This document shows, one piece after another, positions 16,674-24,844 of a DNA stretch of 25,718 nucleotides. Made by a program: the position numbers and the translations under genes. How positions within the stretch are numbered: the first letter of the stretch is position 1; each line of letters opens with the position of its first letter. The notes under the pieces were generated by a model. The model did no database searches, had not been told where the DNA came from, and saw only the letters and a list, made by a program, of their open reading frames with translations. Origin of the DNA: DATDXN01 sp035289305 (GTDB lineage Bacteria > Patescibacteriota > Microgenomatia > UBA1406 > HO2-37-13b); the NCBI GenBank assembly GCA_035289305.1, contig DATDXN010000017.1, positions 1 to 25,718 of the forward strand. Direction: 5' to 3'.

Positions 16674-17465
16674 ATGAATCCTCAAGTTTCTATCCTCATC
16701 TCCATACACAACGGATCGCAAACACTTGATCGCTGTTTTGAAAGTATCCAAAAACAAACTTTCCAAGATTTTGAAATAGTATGCGTAAATGACGGGTCAA
16801 CCGACCAAACGTCAGAGATAATAAAAAAATGGCAAAGCATATTCGGACAAGATACGATGAAACTGTTGAATAACAATCCAAATATCGGATTCACCAAATC
16901 ACTGAACCAAGGCTTAGATTTGGCTAATGGGCAGTACACGGCGCGCATTGACGCGGATGATTTTTGGCACGCTGAGAAGCTAGAGAAACAGATAAAGTTT
17001 TTGGAAGAAAACAAAGAATACGGTATTGTCGGCTGCAATTATATAAATATCTCGCCCAATAAGGAGGTAAAGATCAGCCTAAAAAAAACCGATGCTGAGA
17101 TTAAAAAAAGTATCATAAAAAGAAACCCTTTTGCTCACAGCTGCGTGGTTTTTGACACTGCTCTCATCAAAAAGGTCGGTGGATATGATAAAAATATCCT
17201 CTATGGCCAAGACTACGATTTGTGGCTCAGATGCGTGCCACGTACGAAATTTTACAACCTCTCAGAGTTTTTGTGTTATCGATCAATCGGCCAAGGCATA
17301 TCAGTCGAAAAACAAAGGTCTCAGATGTGGCAGTCCATAAAAACACAAGTCAAATACATAAAAGAATATCACTATTCTTGGATCAACTACCTCTATCTCT
17401 TGGAACCGCTGACAGTAATTGTACTACCAAAATTTATAAAAGACTTGAAAAGGAGATTGCTGTAA
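16674..17465 (+). CDS. Family 2 glycosyltransferase
   Basis: A 263-residue GT-A enzyme. SIHNG opens the first strand region, VNDGSTD at 38-44 binds the nucleotide, and RIDADD at 91-96 contains the metal-binding DxD. GQDYDLWLR corresponds to the later acceptor-side motif. The residue numbering of the DxD motif is identical to that of the GT2 at 683, and the NIG(L/F)TKSLN segment is shared, so they are close relatives. It lies 2 bp after the GT4 and ends 9 bp from the convergent DPM-like gene, with no terminator between. The C terminus is hydrophobic. Donor unknown. Confidence 0.93.
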   Translation: MNPQVSILISIHNGSQTLDRCFESIQKQTFQDFEIVCVNDGSTDQTSEIIKKWQSIFGQDTMKLLNNNPNIGFTKSLNQGLDLANGQYTARIDADDFWHAEKLEKQIKFLEENKEYGIVGCNYINISPNKEVKISLKKTDAEIKKSIIKRNPFAHSCVVFDTALIKKVGGYDKNILYGQDYDLWLRCVPRTKFYNLSEFLCYRSIGQGISVEKQRSQMWQSIKTQVKYIKEYHYSWINYLYLLEPLTVIVLPKFIKDLKRRLL

Positions 17466-17474
17466 TTTACCAAA

Positions 17475-18425
17475 CTAACTCAAGTCTCGGCTTGGTTTAC
17501 TATTTATCTGCTTAATGATAGCTTCTGTTTCCTTCTGGCGCCGTCCTACCGCGCTCAAGATAAGCCCGGAGATTATGGCATTCACTCCGACGATCACAAG
17601 CGCGATGGAAAGAATGGACGTAGGAACACGAGTGATAAATCCGGTGAGATAATACTCCTTGATCACCACACTCCCAAAAAATATTCCCATCACTATGAAA
17701 ATACCTCCCAGATACGAAAAAAATATCATGGGGCGATAATCCCTCAGCAGAGAGATGATAGTGAGAATAATCCGCGACCCATCTTTGAATTTGCTTATTT
17801 TTGAATAACTTCCCTGTGGACGGTTCGTATAATCGACCGGGACTTCCATAATGGAATAACCTCGATCAAGGGATTGCAGTGTCAATTCCGTTTCCACTTC
17901 AAAACCACCTGCCAATAGAGGGATACTCCGATAGAAGTCTTTTTTCATGGCACGATAACCGGAAAGAATGTCTCGATAATTGGTGCCAAAAAGATGGTTG
18001 AGCAAAAATCTAAAAACAGCATTACCAAATCTATGGGAATGAGAAAAGCCTTTATCTTTCTGATGAAGCCTATTCCCAACAACCATGTCCGCATCACCAT
18101 TTATTATCGGCATGATCAATTTATGAACATCCTCAGCAAAATACGTCCCATCTCCATCAACCATAATAAGAATATCTGAATCCATAACGCGAAACATCCG
18201 CTGCATCACATACCCTTTGCCCTGTTTTTTTTCGTAGATAACTCTTGCCCCGTTTTCCTTGGCGACTTTGACCGTATTGTCAGAAGAATTATTGTCAAAA
18301 ATAAAAATTTTGGCTCCCGGCAGCTCTCTTTGAAAGTCACTAATAACCTTGGCAATAGTCAATTCCTCGTTATAACACGGTACCGCTACTGCTATTGTTG
18401 GTTGTGAGTTTTCTTGTTCCTGCAT
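17475..18425 (-). CDS. DPM1-like polyprenyl-phosphate glycosyltransferase (GT2)
   Basis: A 316-residue enzyme. AVPCYNEE at 14-21, FDNNSSD at 43-49 and DGDGTY at 90-95 (metal-binding DxD) are typical of the dolichyl/polyprenyl-phosphate mannose or glucose synthase group. SGYRAM and GFEVETEL further on match the acceptor region of that group. Two membrane segments close the protein (about 228-250 and 267-292). Such enzymes load a hexose from a GDP or UDP donor onto polyprenyl phosphate, forming the donor used by GT-C enzymes. It is a single minus-strand gene between two plus-strand blocks, diverging from the methyltransferase at 18536. A weak AGGA precedes the ATG, and TAATAT at 18452-18447 is a possible -10. 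Confidence 0.92.
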   Translation of the reverse strand: MQEQENSQPTIAVAVPCYNEELTIAKVISDFQRELPGAKIFIFDNNSSDNTVKVAKENGARVIYEKKQGKGYVMQRMFRVMDSDILIMVDGDGTYFAEDVHKLIMPIINGDADMVVGNRLHQKDKGFSHSHRFGNAVFRFLLNHLFGTNYRDILSGYRAMKKDFYRSIPLLAGGFEVETELTLQSLDRGYSIMEVPVDYTNRPQGSYSKISKFKDGSRIILTIISLLRDYRPMIFFSYLGGIFIVMGIFFGSVVIKEYYLTGFITRVPTSILSIALVIVGVNAIISGLILSAVGRRQKETEAIIKQINSKPSRDLS

Positions 18426-18477
18426 ATTTCCTAAGGATAAATTAAGATATTACCCACCTGAATACTTGGTTGAAATA

Positions 18478-18507
18478 TTGCTTTATTTAAGGTATTTATA
18501 GTATACT
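18478..18507 (+). promoter_or_regulatory. Promoter candidate for the methyltransferase-GT4 block
   Basis: TTGCTT at 18478-18483 and TATACT at 18502-18507 are separated by 18 bp, giving a start about 22 bp before the ATG at 18536. It lies in the 110-bp divergent gap upstream of three co-oriented genes. Confidence 0.5.
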
Positions 18508-18535
18508 TGATTTAAAGAAAAAATTCAATTTCCCT

Positions 18536-19270
18536 ATGATAAACCTTTTTTCGAGTAATTATCTCGCCCGAAAACCGATAGAAAAAGCGGTGCAAGATTT
18601 TACGTGTCGTTTCAACAAAAATCACAAGGTTCTCGACATTGGCTGCGGGAATAAGCCATACGCACGGTATTTTACTTCCGAATATATCGGACTTGATCCC
18701 TATCCTGGAACAAAGGCTGACATCGTCCGAAATGCCTGGGATAGCGGTCTGCCCGATAATTCCTTTGATGCGGTTATTCTCAATCAATCCCTCGAACACA
18801 TCCCTGATACAATAGGAACAATTCGTGAAATTGAGCGTGTTTTGAAGCCTGGTGGGCTGGTTCTCGTCACCGTACCGCAAACCATGCGCAATCATGGCAT
18901 GCCTCTTACCCCGGAACAAGCCCCGATAAATAACTTCTCCTCAAACACCATTCGTTATTGGAATGCTGACTACTGGCGTTTTACCAAATTTGGGCTTGTC
19001 CTCCTTTTTAAAAGCTTCCACATTGAAAAGCTTGAGGAGTCCAACAGTTACCTGACGACACTCATTCAGCTGTGGAATTATTTTCTCGCTTCTCTCGGTC
19101 TGGGTATACTTTTCACTCCGCTCTACTTCATAAACAATCTTTTTGGTATTTTCTTTGACTGGTTTTGTTTTGGAGTAGGAAAAATTACTTTGCCTGGAGC
19201 AAAAAAATTTGATCAGCTTATCACACGCGGATTAACCCTCAACATTATTCTTATTGCCAGGAAGCCTTAA
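18536..19270 (+). CDS. Class I SAM-dependent methyltransferase with hydrophobic C-terminal region
   Basis: A 244-residue Methyltransf_11 protein. VLDIGCGNKPYARYF near 31-45 is motif I, GLDPYPG the acidic strand, ILNQSLEHIPD the motif-IV region, and VLKPGG the next strand. Residues about 170-215 are strongly hydrophobic and would anchor it to the membrane. The NKPY form of motif I and a DYWRFT segment are common among methyltransferases of surface-glycan clusters. It heads a three-gene plus block with its own promoter candidate, and the next methyltransferase follows after 3 bp. Substrate unknown. Confidence 0.9.
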   Translation: MINLFSSNYLARKPIEKAVQDFTCRFNKNHKVLDIGCGNKPYARYFTSEYIGLDPYPGTKADIVRNAWDSGLPDNSFDAVILNQSLEHIPDTIGTIREIERVLKPGGLVLVTVPQTMRNHGMPLTPEQAPINNFSSNTIRYWNADYWRFTKFGLVLLFKSFHIEKLEESNSYLTTLIQLWNYFLASLGLGILFTPLYFINNLFGIFFDWFCFGVGKITLPGAKKFDQLITRGLTLNIILIARKP

Positions 19271-19273
19271 CTT

Positions 19274-20068
19274 ATGCGTTATTACGATACGGAAAACAGA
19301 CGGCTTGTATATATTGAGCAAAGAGCCACTCCCGAATTTTGGGATCGCCAATGGGAAGATGAAAAACTAAAGAAAAGCATCCTTGCCGGCATTAAAGAGC
19401 GCTTTGTTTTTCCCACTACCAAACATTACCTGAAACTCGGAGCAAAAATTCTCGAGGGCGGCTGTGGTAAAGGACATTTTGTCTACTCACTGTATGCCAG
19501 AGGCTACGACGCCTACGGCGTTGACTTCGCCGAAAAAACTGTCAAAAGAGTAAACACCCTTATTCCTGAACTGAAAATCCGTCTTGGCGATGTACGCCAG
19601 CTTGAGTTTCCCGATGCCACGTTTCACGGTTACTGGTCACTGGGAGTGATTGAACACTTTCCAGAAGGTTACGATCCTATTGCCAAGGAAATGTTGCGTG
19701 TTCTCAAGCCTGGCGGATACCTTTTCCTCACGTTCCCCTATATGTCACCACTCCGCCGTCTCAAAACATACTTTGGGGCCTATCCGCTCTTTGATAAAAA
19801 CCATTTTGACCAAGAGCATTTTTACCAATTCGCTCTCAATGCTCCAGACGTTATAAAAAAATTTAAATCCCTCGGCTTCTCCCTCGTAAAGAAAAAACCT
19901 TACGATGGTTTCAAAGGATTCAAAGATGAAAGTGGTTTTCTCAAGCCACTTTTCCAAGCCCTCTATGACAATAAGAGCTTCTTGGGGAGAGCCAGCACAT
20001 ATGCCCTCGCCCTACTCCTGGCTCCTGTCACCGGCCATGTCATGCTCCTCATATTGAAGAAAAAATAA
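19274..20068 (+). CDS. Class I SAM-dependent methyltransferase
   Basis: A 264-residue enzyme. ILEGGCGKGHFVYSL near 59-73 is motif I, with Gly-Gly where Asp-Ile-Gly is usual. GVDFAEKT is the acidic strand, SLGVIEHFPEG the motif-IV region, and VLKPGGYLFLTFPY the next strand. A hydrophobic helix near the C terminus (about 240-261) is followed by lysines. It lies between another methyltransferase (3 bp gap) and a GT4 (6 bp gap), which suggests consecutive decoration and elongation steps on one glycan. No clear Shine-Dalgarno. Confidence 0.9.
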   Translation: MRYYDTENRRLVYIEQRATPEFWDRQWEDEKLKKSILAGIKERFVFPTTKHYLKLGAKILEGGCGKGHFVYSLYARGYDAYGVDFAEKTVKRVNTLIPELKIRLGDVRQLEFPDATFHGYWSLGVIEHFPEGYDPIAKEMLRVLKPGGYLFLTFPYMSPLRRLKTYFGAYPLFDKNHFDQEHFYQFALNAPDVIKKFKSLGFSLVKKKPYDGFKGFKDESGFLKPLFQALYDNKSFLGRASTYALALLLAPVTGHVMLLILKKK

Positions 20069-20074
20069 GCTACT

Positions 20075-21271
20075 ATGAAACACCATGTTGTTCTTTTTCA
20101 ACCCTATCTCCGAAAACATATTGTAAACTTCGGAAAATATTTGAAGGGCTTCGAATTTGTTGTACAAAAACCAACCAGCGGTAATTTTTACAAGACACAG
20201 TTGCCCGCTTCATACGAAAAAGAGATCCATCGTATAAAAACCAGTCGGATCAACAAGCTACGCCGTTTTTTTGGGCTTCTCAATGTACGGATAAAATTTG
20301 ACGCGGAAGCTGATATGTTTTTTACCTATGGCTGTATGCTCCTTACCAATAAGCCATACTGCGTATACATAGAGAATGGTGTGGCTCTGTATAACTATGA
20401 TACAAAGATTGCAGCCCATCCCCTGGCTCAACTACTTTTTTCCTTCTTGGTGAGAAGAAAGAATTTAAAAAAGCTCATTTTTATGAGCGCGGCAGGACAA
20501 AAAAGCTTCTTTGCTACCGTTCCGTATAGTGAAGAAACTCGCACGGTTATAGAACAAAAATCAATCCAGATTTATCCGCTCATCGAAAAGAAAAATGTTC
20601 TCACCAAAAAAGACACCGGGCTTCTCAAACTTCTCTTTGCCGGAATCTTTTATATGAAAGGTGGGATAGAGCTTGCCCATGCTTTCACCCGAATCCGAGA
20701 GCGATATGACAACGTTTTACTTACCATCGTCACTCCCCTCTCCGCAATCAAAGAAAGCGATATTGAAATGATGAGAAATATTCCCGGACTCACACTCACC
20801 GATGCCAACTTGAACGAGAACCAAATGAATGAACTGTATCAGAGTCACGATATCTTTATGCTGCCTACCTTTCGGGATGGGTTCGGCCTCGTTTTGGTGG
20901 AAGCTATTTCTTGGGGCATGCCTATCATATGCACCGATCAATACGCGACCATTGAAGCCGCCATTCATGACTATAACGCCCTTGTCTACCCGAACCACCC
21001 CCTCAAAGACTATGATACGAAGACCTATCAACTTCTTGGTAAGTATTACAATCCGAAAGATTTCTATACCGATCTTTTTCGCCTGCAAAAAGAAAACGCG
21101 CTCAAGCCTATTGAAGATTTCCTCTATATTTCCATTGAAGCTTTTCTTCTTGACCCAAAACTCCTTGAGAAATACTCACGAAATTCTCTTGAACTCTACA
21201 ATACAAAGTTTCATCAAGATATCATTTCCGAACGTATCGAATCTGTTTTTTTGGAAGCGGTAGAAAAGTAA
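20075..21271 (+). CDS. Family 4 glycosyltransferase
   Basis: A 398-residue GT-B protein. LLFAGIFYMKGG near 187-198 is the donor-phosphate region. TFRDGFGLVLVEA is the donor-site helix with Asp268 in place of the first Glu of E-x7-E, and Glu276 as the second. The N-terminal half is unusual for GT4 and lacks the GG loop. Its last 19 codons overlap the convergent flippase gene by 58 bp (21214-21271), so each strand encodes the end of a protein there. No terminator is visible. Probably the last cytoplasmic transferase before export by the neighbouring flippase; this is inference. Confidence 0.87.
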   Translation: MKHHVVLFQPYLRKHIVNFGKYLKGFEFVVQKPTSGNFYKTQLPASYEKEIHRIKTSRINKLRRFFGLLNVRIKFDAEADMFFTYGCMLLTNKPYCVYIENGVALYNYDTKIAAHPLAQLLFSFLVRRKNLKKLIFMSAAGQKSFFATVPYSEETRTVIEQKSIQIYPLIEKKNVLTKKDTGLLKLLFAGIFYMKGGIELAHAFTRIRERYDNVLLTIVTPLSAIKESDIEMMRNIPGLTLTDANLNENQMNELYQSHDIFMLPTFRDGFGLVLVEAISWGMPIICTDQYATIEAAIHDYNALVYPNHPLKDYDTKTYQLLGKYYNPKDFYTDLFRLQKENALKPIEDFLYISIEAFLLDPKLLEKYSRNSLELYNTKFHQDIISERIESVFLEAVEK

Positions 21272-22500
21272 ACGAAGAGGAGAGGAATAATTAAGGAAAT
21301 GTTGAGAGTATAAAGATAGAAAGAAACACTCATTGGGAAAGGAGTGTTTTTTGTTAGATACAGCACCATAAGCGAAACCGCGTTAGCGAAAAGAAAAGTA
21401 CCCACAAGAGCGAGGTTTTTACTTTGTGTCGTCAAGAAATTTAAAAGAAATGTCTTGAGCGGAAAAAGTATCACCAGAAATGAAAGATTGCGAGCGATAG
21501 AGAGACTCTCTCGATAGGCCTCACCATACATGAAAATGAAAAACACCTCGAGAAAAATCCGAAAGACCACAAAAAGCGCAATTCCAAGGACAATATTTTG
21601 CGCCAGTACCCTGCCATACGCGAGCTGCTTATAACGAAAGAGAAGTGGGAGATACGTCGCCGACAGGCCACTCATGAACCCCGCCATCGCACTCATGAAA
21701 AAATAGGCAATTTGGAAAAGTGCCAGTGCCTCAAAACCGAACAAGAACGAGATAGCCAGCACCGGCAGATTTTCCACCAAAGAAAAAACAAACTTTTGAA
21801 CTGAAACAGAGAGCCCGTAACCGGTATCCAGGACTGCTTCTCCTTTCCCCTCTCTCTCTACTTTTTTCCAAACTTCCAAAAAGAAAATCCAACTGGAGAC
21901 GGCATTGATACCAAAGTAAAGAATGAGGAGCAGAAATAACCCGGTGTGGAAATACAAAGCAATGAGTAGCCCCGCAGTAACAAGGATACTTGTCAGGATA
22001 ACCCGCCAGGTAACCGAATGGAAAAGCGAACGCGCCTCGTAGAACACATACCAGGTATTGGGTGCGTAAAAAAATGGGAAGAAAACCGCACCCAGAAGAA
22101 GCGCTCCCGCCATGAGGGTATTACCTTGAAAAAAGAATACGTAAGCGGCGTACGCAAGAATAAGCGGCAACCCCAGCAGGCTCCCATAAAAACTATAACG
22201 TACCGCTTTGATGATCGCCCGATTACTCCCCTCCGTAACAGCCTTGAAAGCCGCTATGTTGAGTCCAGGAAGAGAAAAAACAGAAACCAAACCAAAAAAA
22301 GCCAGCACAAACTGGTATTCTCCGAGAAGCGCTTTGCTCCCCAACCGCGCGAATCCGATAGAAAGTGCCAAACCGAAAAAAGAAACCACACCGTAGCGTA
22401 CCGCGACAAAAAATCCGCTCTTGAAGAAATACCGCAAATCCAAACCTATGATACGGCTATACTTGGCAAAACCGTCTTGCTGGAGCAGTTTCGTAAACAC
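21214..22500 (-). CDS. Wzx-like flippase (MOP superfamily polysaccharide transporter), copy 2
   Basis: A 428-residue protein with about twelve membrane segments. It is a paralogue of the flippase at 7777: near-identical length and shared SLPGLN, GEYQF, YSFYGSLLGLP and FFPFFYAPNTW segments at matching positions. The start is GTG at 22500, 10 bp after the dehydratase stop, with no other suitable start nearby. It is the last gene of a three-gene minus operon with the SDR and the 4,6-dehydratase. Its 3' end lies inside the convergent GT4 gene. It probably exports a lipid-linked unit different from that of copy 1. Confidence 0.9.
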   Translation of the reverse strand: MFTKLLQQDGFAKYSRIIGLDLRYFFKSGFFVAVRYGVVSFFGLALSIGFARLGSKALLGEYQFVLAFFGLVSVFSLPGLNIAAFKAVTEGSNRAIIKAVRYSFYGSLLGLPLILAYAAYVFFFQGNTLMAGALLLGAVFFPFFYAPNTWYVFYEARSLFHSVTWRVILTSILVTAGLLIALYFHTGLFLLLILYFGINAVSSWIFFLEVWKKVEREGKGEAVLDTGYGLSVSVQKFVFSLVENLPVLAISFLFGFEALALFQIAYFFMSAMAGFMSGLSATYLPLLFRYKQLAYGRVLAQNIVLGIALFVVFRIFLEVFFIFMYGEAYRESLSIARNLSFLVILFPLKTFLLNFLTTQSKNLALVGTFLFANAVSLMVLYLTKNTPFPMSVSFYLYTLNISLIIPLLFVYFSTASKKTDSIRSEMIS

Positions 22501-22510
22501 AAAAAGTTTC

Positions 22511-23929
22511 TTAACAATTTTTAAGAGAAGGGAAAATCTTTTTCAATCGCTGACTTAACTCGCTTTGTTTTACGCCGTTTTTTACCATAGCCTCAAGTTC
22601 ATCAAGCGTTTTCTCTATATCCACCGGGCAACGATCATAATTTTTGAGAGAGAAAATCCGTCCAGATTCCGTCTTGATCATATTCCCTTCTTCAGTCTCA
22701 GTGTAAAGCTCTTCTACCATTTTCTCCCCCTTACGCAGTCCTGTGATACTTACTTCCACGTCCTTGCCCGGAACAAGGTTTTTGGAACGGATAAGACACA
22801 GGGCAATCTCATAAATATTGATCAGCTCACCCATATTGAGAATATGGATTACATCGGTTTTCCCATTGGCGGTGCTTTCTATGACCAGCTGGGCGGCTTC
22901 ACGAATCGACATAAAAAAACGTTCCATCTTCTTGTGAGTGACGGTAACGTATTTATGCAAAACAATCTGCCGTTCAAAAAGCGGCAAGGCCGAGCCGTTG
23001 GAATTGATCACGTTGCCGAAACGCACGATATTGAATTTCATTTTTTCCGGCTTCAGGCTTTGGATGTAATATTCACAAAGTTTTTTGGTGGCACCCATGA
23101 TACTCGTCGGATTGACTACCTTGTCGGTAGAAATGAAGGTAAAAAGCTTCACGCCATTCGCAAGCGCCGCGTCAATGACACGCTTCGTCCCAATGACGTT
23201 ATTGTAAATCGCCTCGTCAATATTATCCTGCATAAGGTGGACATGCTTGTAGGCGGCGGCATGAAAGACGATATCGGGGCGAATACGCTTCATCAACATA
23301 TTCAATTTGTTGTAATGGAGAATGCTCCCCACAATCAGCTCAGAGCGATCCCGCAGACCGGATTCTTTCAATTGCTGTTCAAGAAGAAATATGAGGTATT
23401 CGGAATTGTCGTACACTACCACTTTTTTCACGTCCAAATCAATGAGCTGTTTTACAATGTCCGAACCGATGGATCCGGCGCCTCCGGTAACAAAGACTAC
23501 CTTGCCTCTATAAAACTTCTTCACTCTTTCCACGCTTTGGCGCACGAATGGTCTCCCAAGAAAGTCTCCGCCCTCCAGGTCTTTGGTCGCGGCATAATGG
23601 ACTTTGCTTGAACTGATGATCTTCTGATTACGCGGTACGATCTTGATAGGGATGCGATTTTTTATGTTTTCGAGGAGGATTCTCCGTATCAGCTTGCCAT
23701 CCGTCGAAGGGATGGCGATGACTATTTCGTCAATTTCATACGCGCGCGTCAGCCTGGCCATATCGCTGATATTTCCCAAAAGCAAAGAGTTTTTCAAATC
23801 TTTGTTGTCATCGACAAAACCGACGACCTGGCAACGCGGATGATGGCTGTCGATATCTTTCTTCAACAGTTTCCCTGCCCTTCCGGCGCCGATTATCAGA
23901 ATATTCTTCATTATCTCTTCATTCGACAT
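22511..23929 (-). CDS. CapD/FlaA1-like nucleotide-sugar 4,6-dehydratase without membrane domain
   Basis: A 472-residue protein. An N-terminal CoA-binding-like Rossmann domain has GAGRAG at 14-19. The Polysacc_synt_2 SDR domain begins with TGGAGSIG at 148-155. The catalytic region reads STDKVVNPTSIMGATK, with Met278 where SDRs usually have Tyr, and Lys282. The Met form is normal in the long WbpM/PglF/CapD branch that dehydrates UDP-GlcNAc. That branch usually starts with four membrane helices, which are missing here. An alternative start at 23911 (Met7) is preceded by GAAGAG and would avoid the 11-bp overlap with the upstream SDR. It supplies a 4-keto-6-deoxy sugar intermediate. Confidence 0.92.
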   Translation of the reverse strand: MSNEEIMKNILIIGAGRAGKLLKKDIDSHHPRCQVVGFVDDNKDLKNSLLLGNISDMARLTRAYEIDEIVIAIPSTDGKLIRRILLENIKNRIPIKIVPRNQKIISSSKVHYAATKDLEGGDFLGRPFVRQSVERVKKFYRGKVVFVTGGAGSIGSDIVKQLIDLDVKKVVVYDNSEYLIFLLEQQLKESGLRDRSELIVGSILHYNKLNMLMKRIRPDIVFHAAAYKHVHLMQDNIDEAIYNNVIGTKRVIDAALANGVKLFTFISTDKVVNPTSIMGATKKLCEYYIQSLKPEKMKFNIVRFGNVINSNGSALPLFERQIVLHKYVTVTHKKMERFFMSIREAAQLVIESTANGKTDVIHILNMGELINIYEIALCLIRSKNLVPGKDVEVSITGLRKGEKMVEELYTETEEGNMIKTESGRIFSLKNYDRCPVDIEKTLDELEAMVKNGVKQSELSQRLKKIFPSLKNC

Positions 23930-24770
23930 AGTTCTTGAGTATATTCAAGTTATCCTTGTAAAACTCCGCTGTTTTTATCAACCCACTCTCGAGGCCTGTC
24001 ACATCTATCGATTCCGCTGCATCGCCTGTGGCCTGTCGTCCCGCCATATTTTCTTTGATACCCTTGTCGACAATATCTATATGATCTTTGAAAACTTTCT
24101 CCTCAAGAAGGGAGATGAGGTCTTTGATTCTTGTCAGTCTTCCGGAACCGATATCGAGAGTTCCCTGTAATTTGTTTGTAATTGCGTATGTGACAAATTT
24201 TGCGATATCTCGGGAATATATGAAATCTCTCTTGGCCTCCATATCGTTGATTTCCGTGCTCTTCCGATTCAAATAATTATAAATGAGATTGCTTACCAAA
24301 CTCCCCTGTCTGTATGGAACCTGATATGGACCAAATGTATTAAACAGCCGGAAAATCGTCAGCCGAATACCTCGTTCGTTGCAATATTCCGTATAAAATT
24401 TCTCCAACAGCTGTTTCCTTTGTCCATATTCCGAATCCGGGTTCGCATATATCGCTGCCGAAGAAAACAGTATGATATGCTGTCGCTTATTGAGACCAAT
24501 ATTTCTTACAAGTTTTTTTTCTTGCTCGACAAAAAAATCCGGCAAAACATTATTATCGATCAGATGAATGACAATATCACTTTCGTGAGAAATCTTCTGT
24601 TCATATGGATTCCCCCGCGAAAAGAGATCCTTCCTTTTTTCGAAACGAGATTTTTCGTTTCCAACCGAAAGGCACGCGTTTGTCTCTGAAAAGTATTGGG
24701 CCAGATTTCTCCCAATAAACCCCTCCCCGCCCAGAAGTAAAAGCTTGTGTTGGGATAGCTGTTGTCGCAT
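23919..24770 (-). CDS. Extended SDR nucleotide-sugar epimerase/dehydratase
   Basis: An NAD(P)-dependent extended SDR of 283 residues from the ATG at 24770. The frame stays open to an earlier ATG at 24812, but a promoter candidate ends directly at that codon, so the later start is preferred. GGEGFIG is the cofactor loop, FSSAAIYA and YGQRK (YxxxK) form the active site, and KRDFIYSRDIA is the usual late motif. It could reduce or epimerise the keto-sugar made by the downstream dehydratase. It is the first gene of the minus operon and ends within the first codons of the dehydratase gene. The exact reaction is unknown. Confidence 0.88.
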   Translation of the reverse strand: MRQQLSQHKLLLLGGEGFIGRNLAQYFSETNACLSVGNEKSRFEKRKDLFSRGNPYEQKISHESDIVIHLIDNNVLPDFFVEQEKKLVRNIGLNKRQHIILFSSAAIYANPDSEYGQRKQLLEKFYTEYCNERGIRLTIFRLFNTFGPYQVPYRQGSLVSNLIYNYLNRKSTEINDMEAKRDFIYSRDIAKFVTYAITNKLQGTLDIGSGRLTRIKDLISLLEEKVFKDHIDIVDKGIKENMAGRQATGDAAESIDVTGLESGLIKTAEFYKDNLNILKNYVE

Positions 24771-24791
24771 ACTGATGTAACAAAAAAAGGC

Positions 24792-24841
24792 TTCAAAAAA
24801 GCATACTTTCATAGTATACTGCTTATACTGGCTAAAAACAA
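24792..24841. promoter_or_regulatory. Overlapping divergent promoters sharing a palindromic -10
   Basis: AGTATACT at 24813-24820 is a perfect palindrome, so TATACT is present on both strands. On the minus strand it lies 17 bp from TTGTTT (24841-24836). On the plus strand it lies 17 bp from TTCAAA (24792-24797). These would drive the SDR operon leftward and the DUF2142 gene rightward. A second TATACT at 24824-24829 could also serve the plus gene. Confidence 0.45.
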
Positions 24842-24844
24842 GGT

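Noticed and set aside
22018..22524. A 168-codon open frame on the plus strand
   Set aside because: Its translation is highly basic and low in hydrophobic residues, as expected for the antisense of a membrane protein gene (flippase 2).
22565..23611. A 348-codon open frame on the plus strand
   Set aside because: It lies fully antisense to the dehydratase, whose motifs are intact, and its translation has no domain pattern. It reflects codon bias of the real gene.
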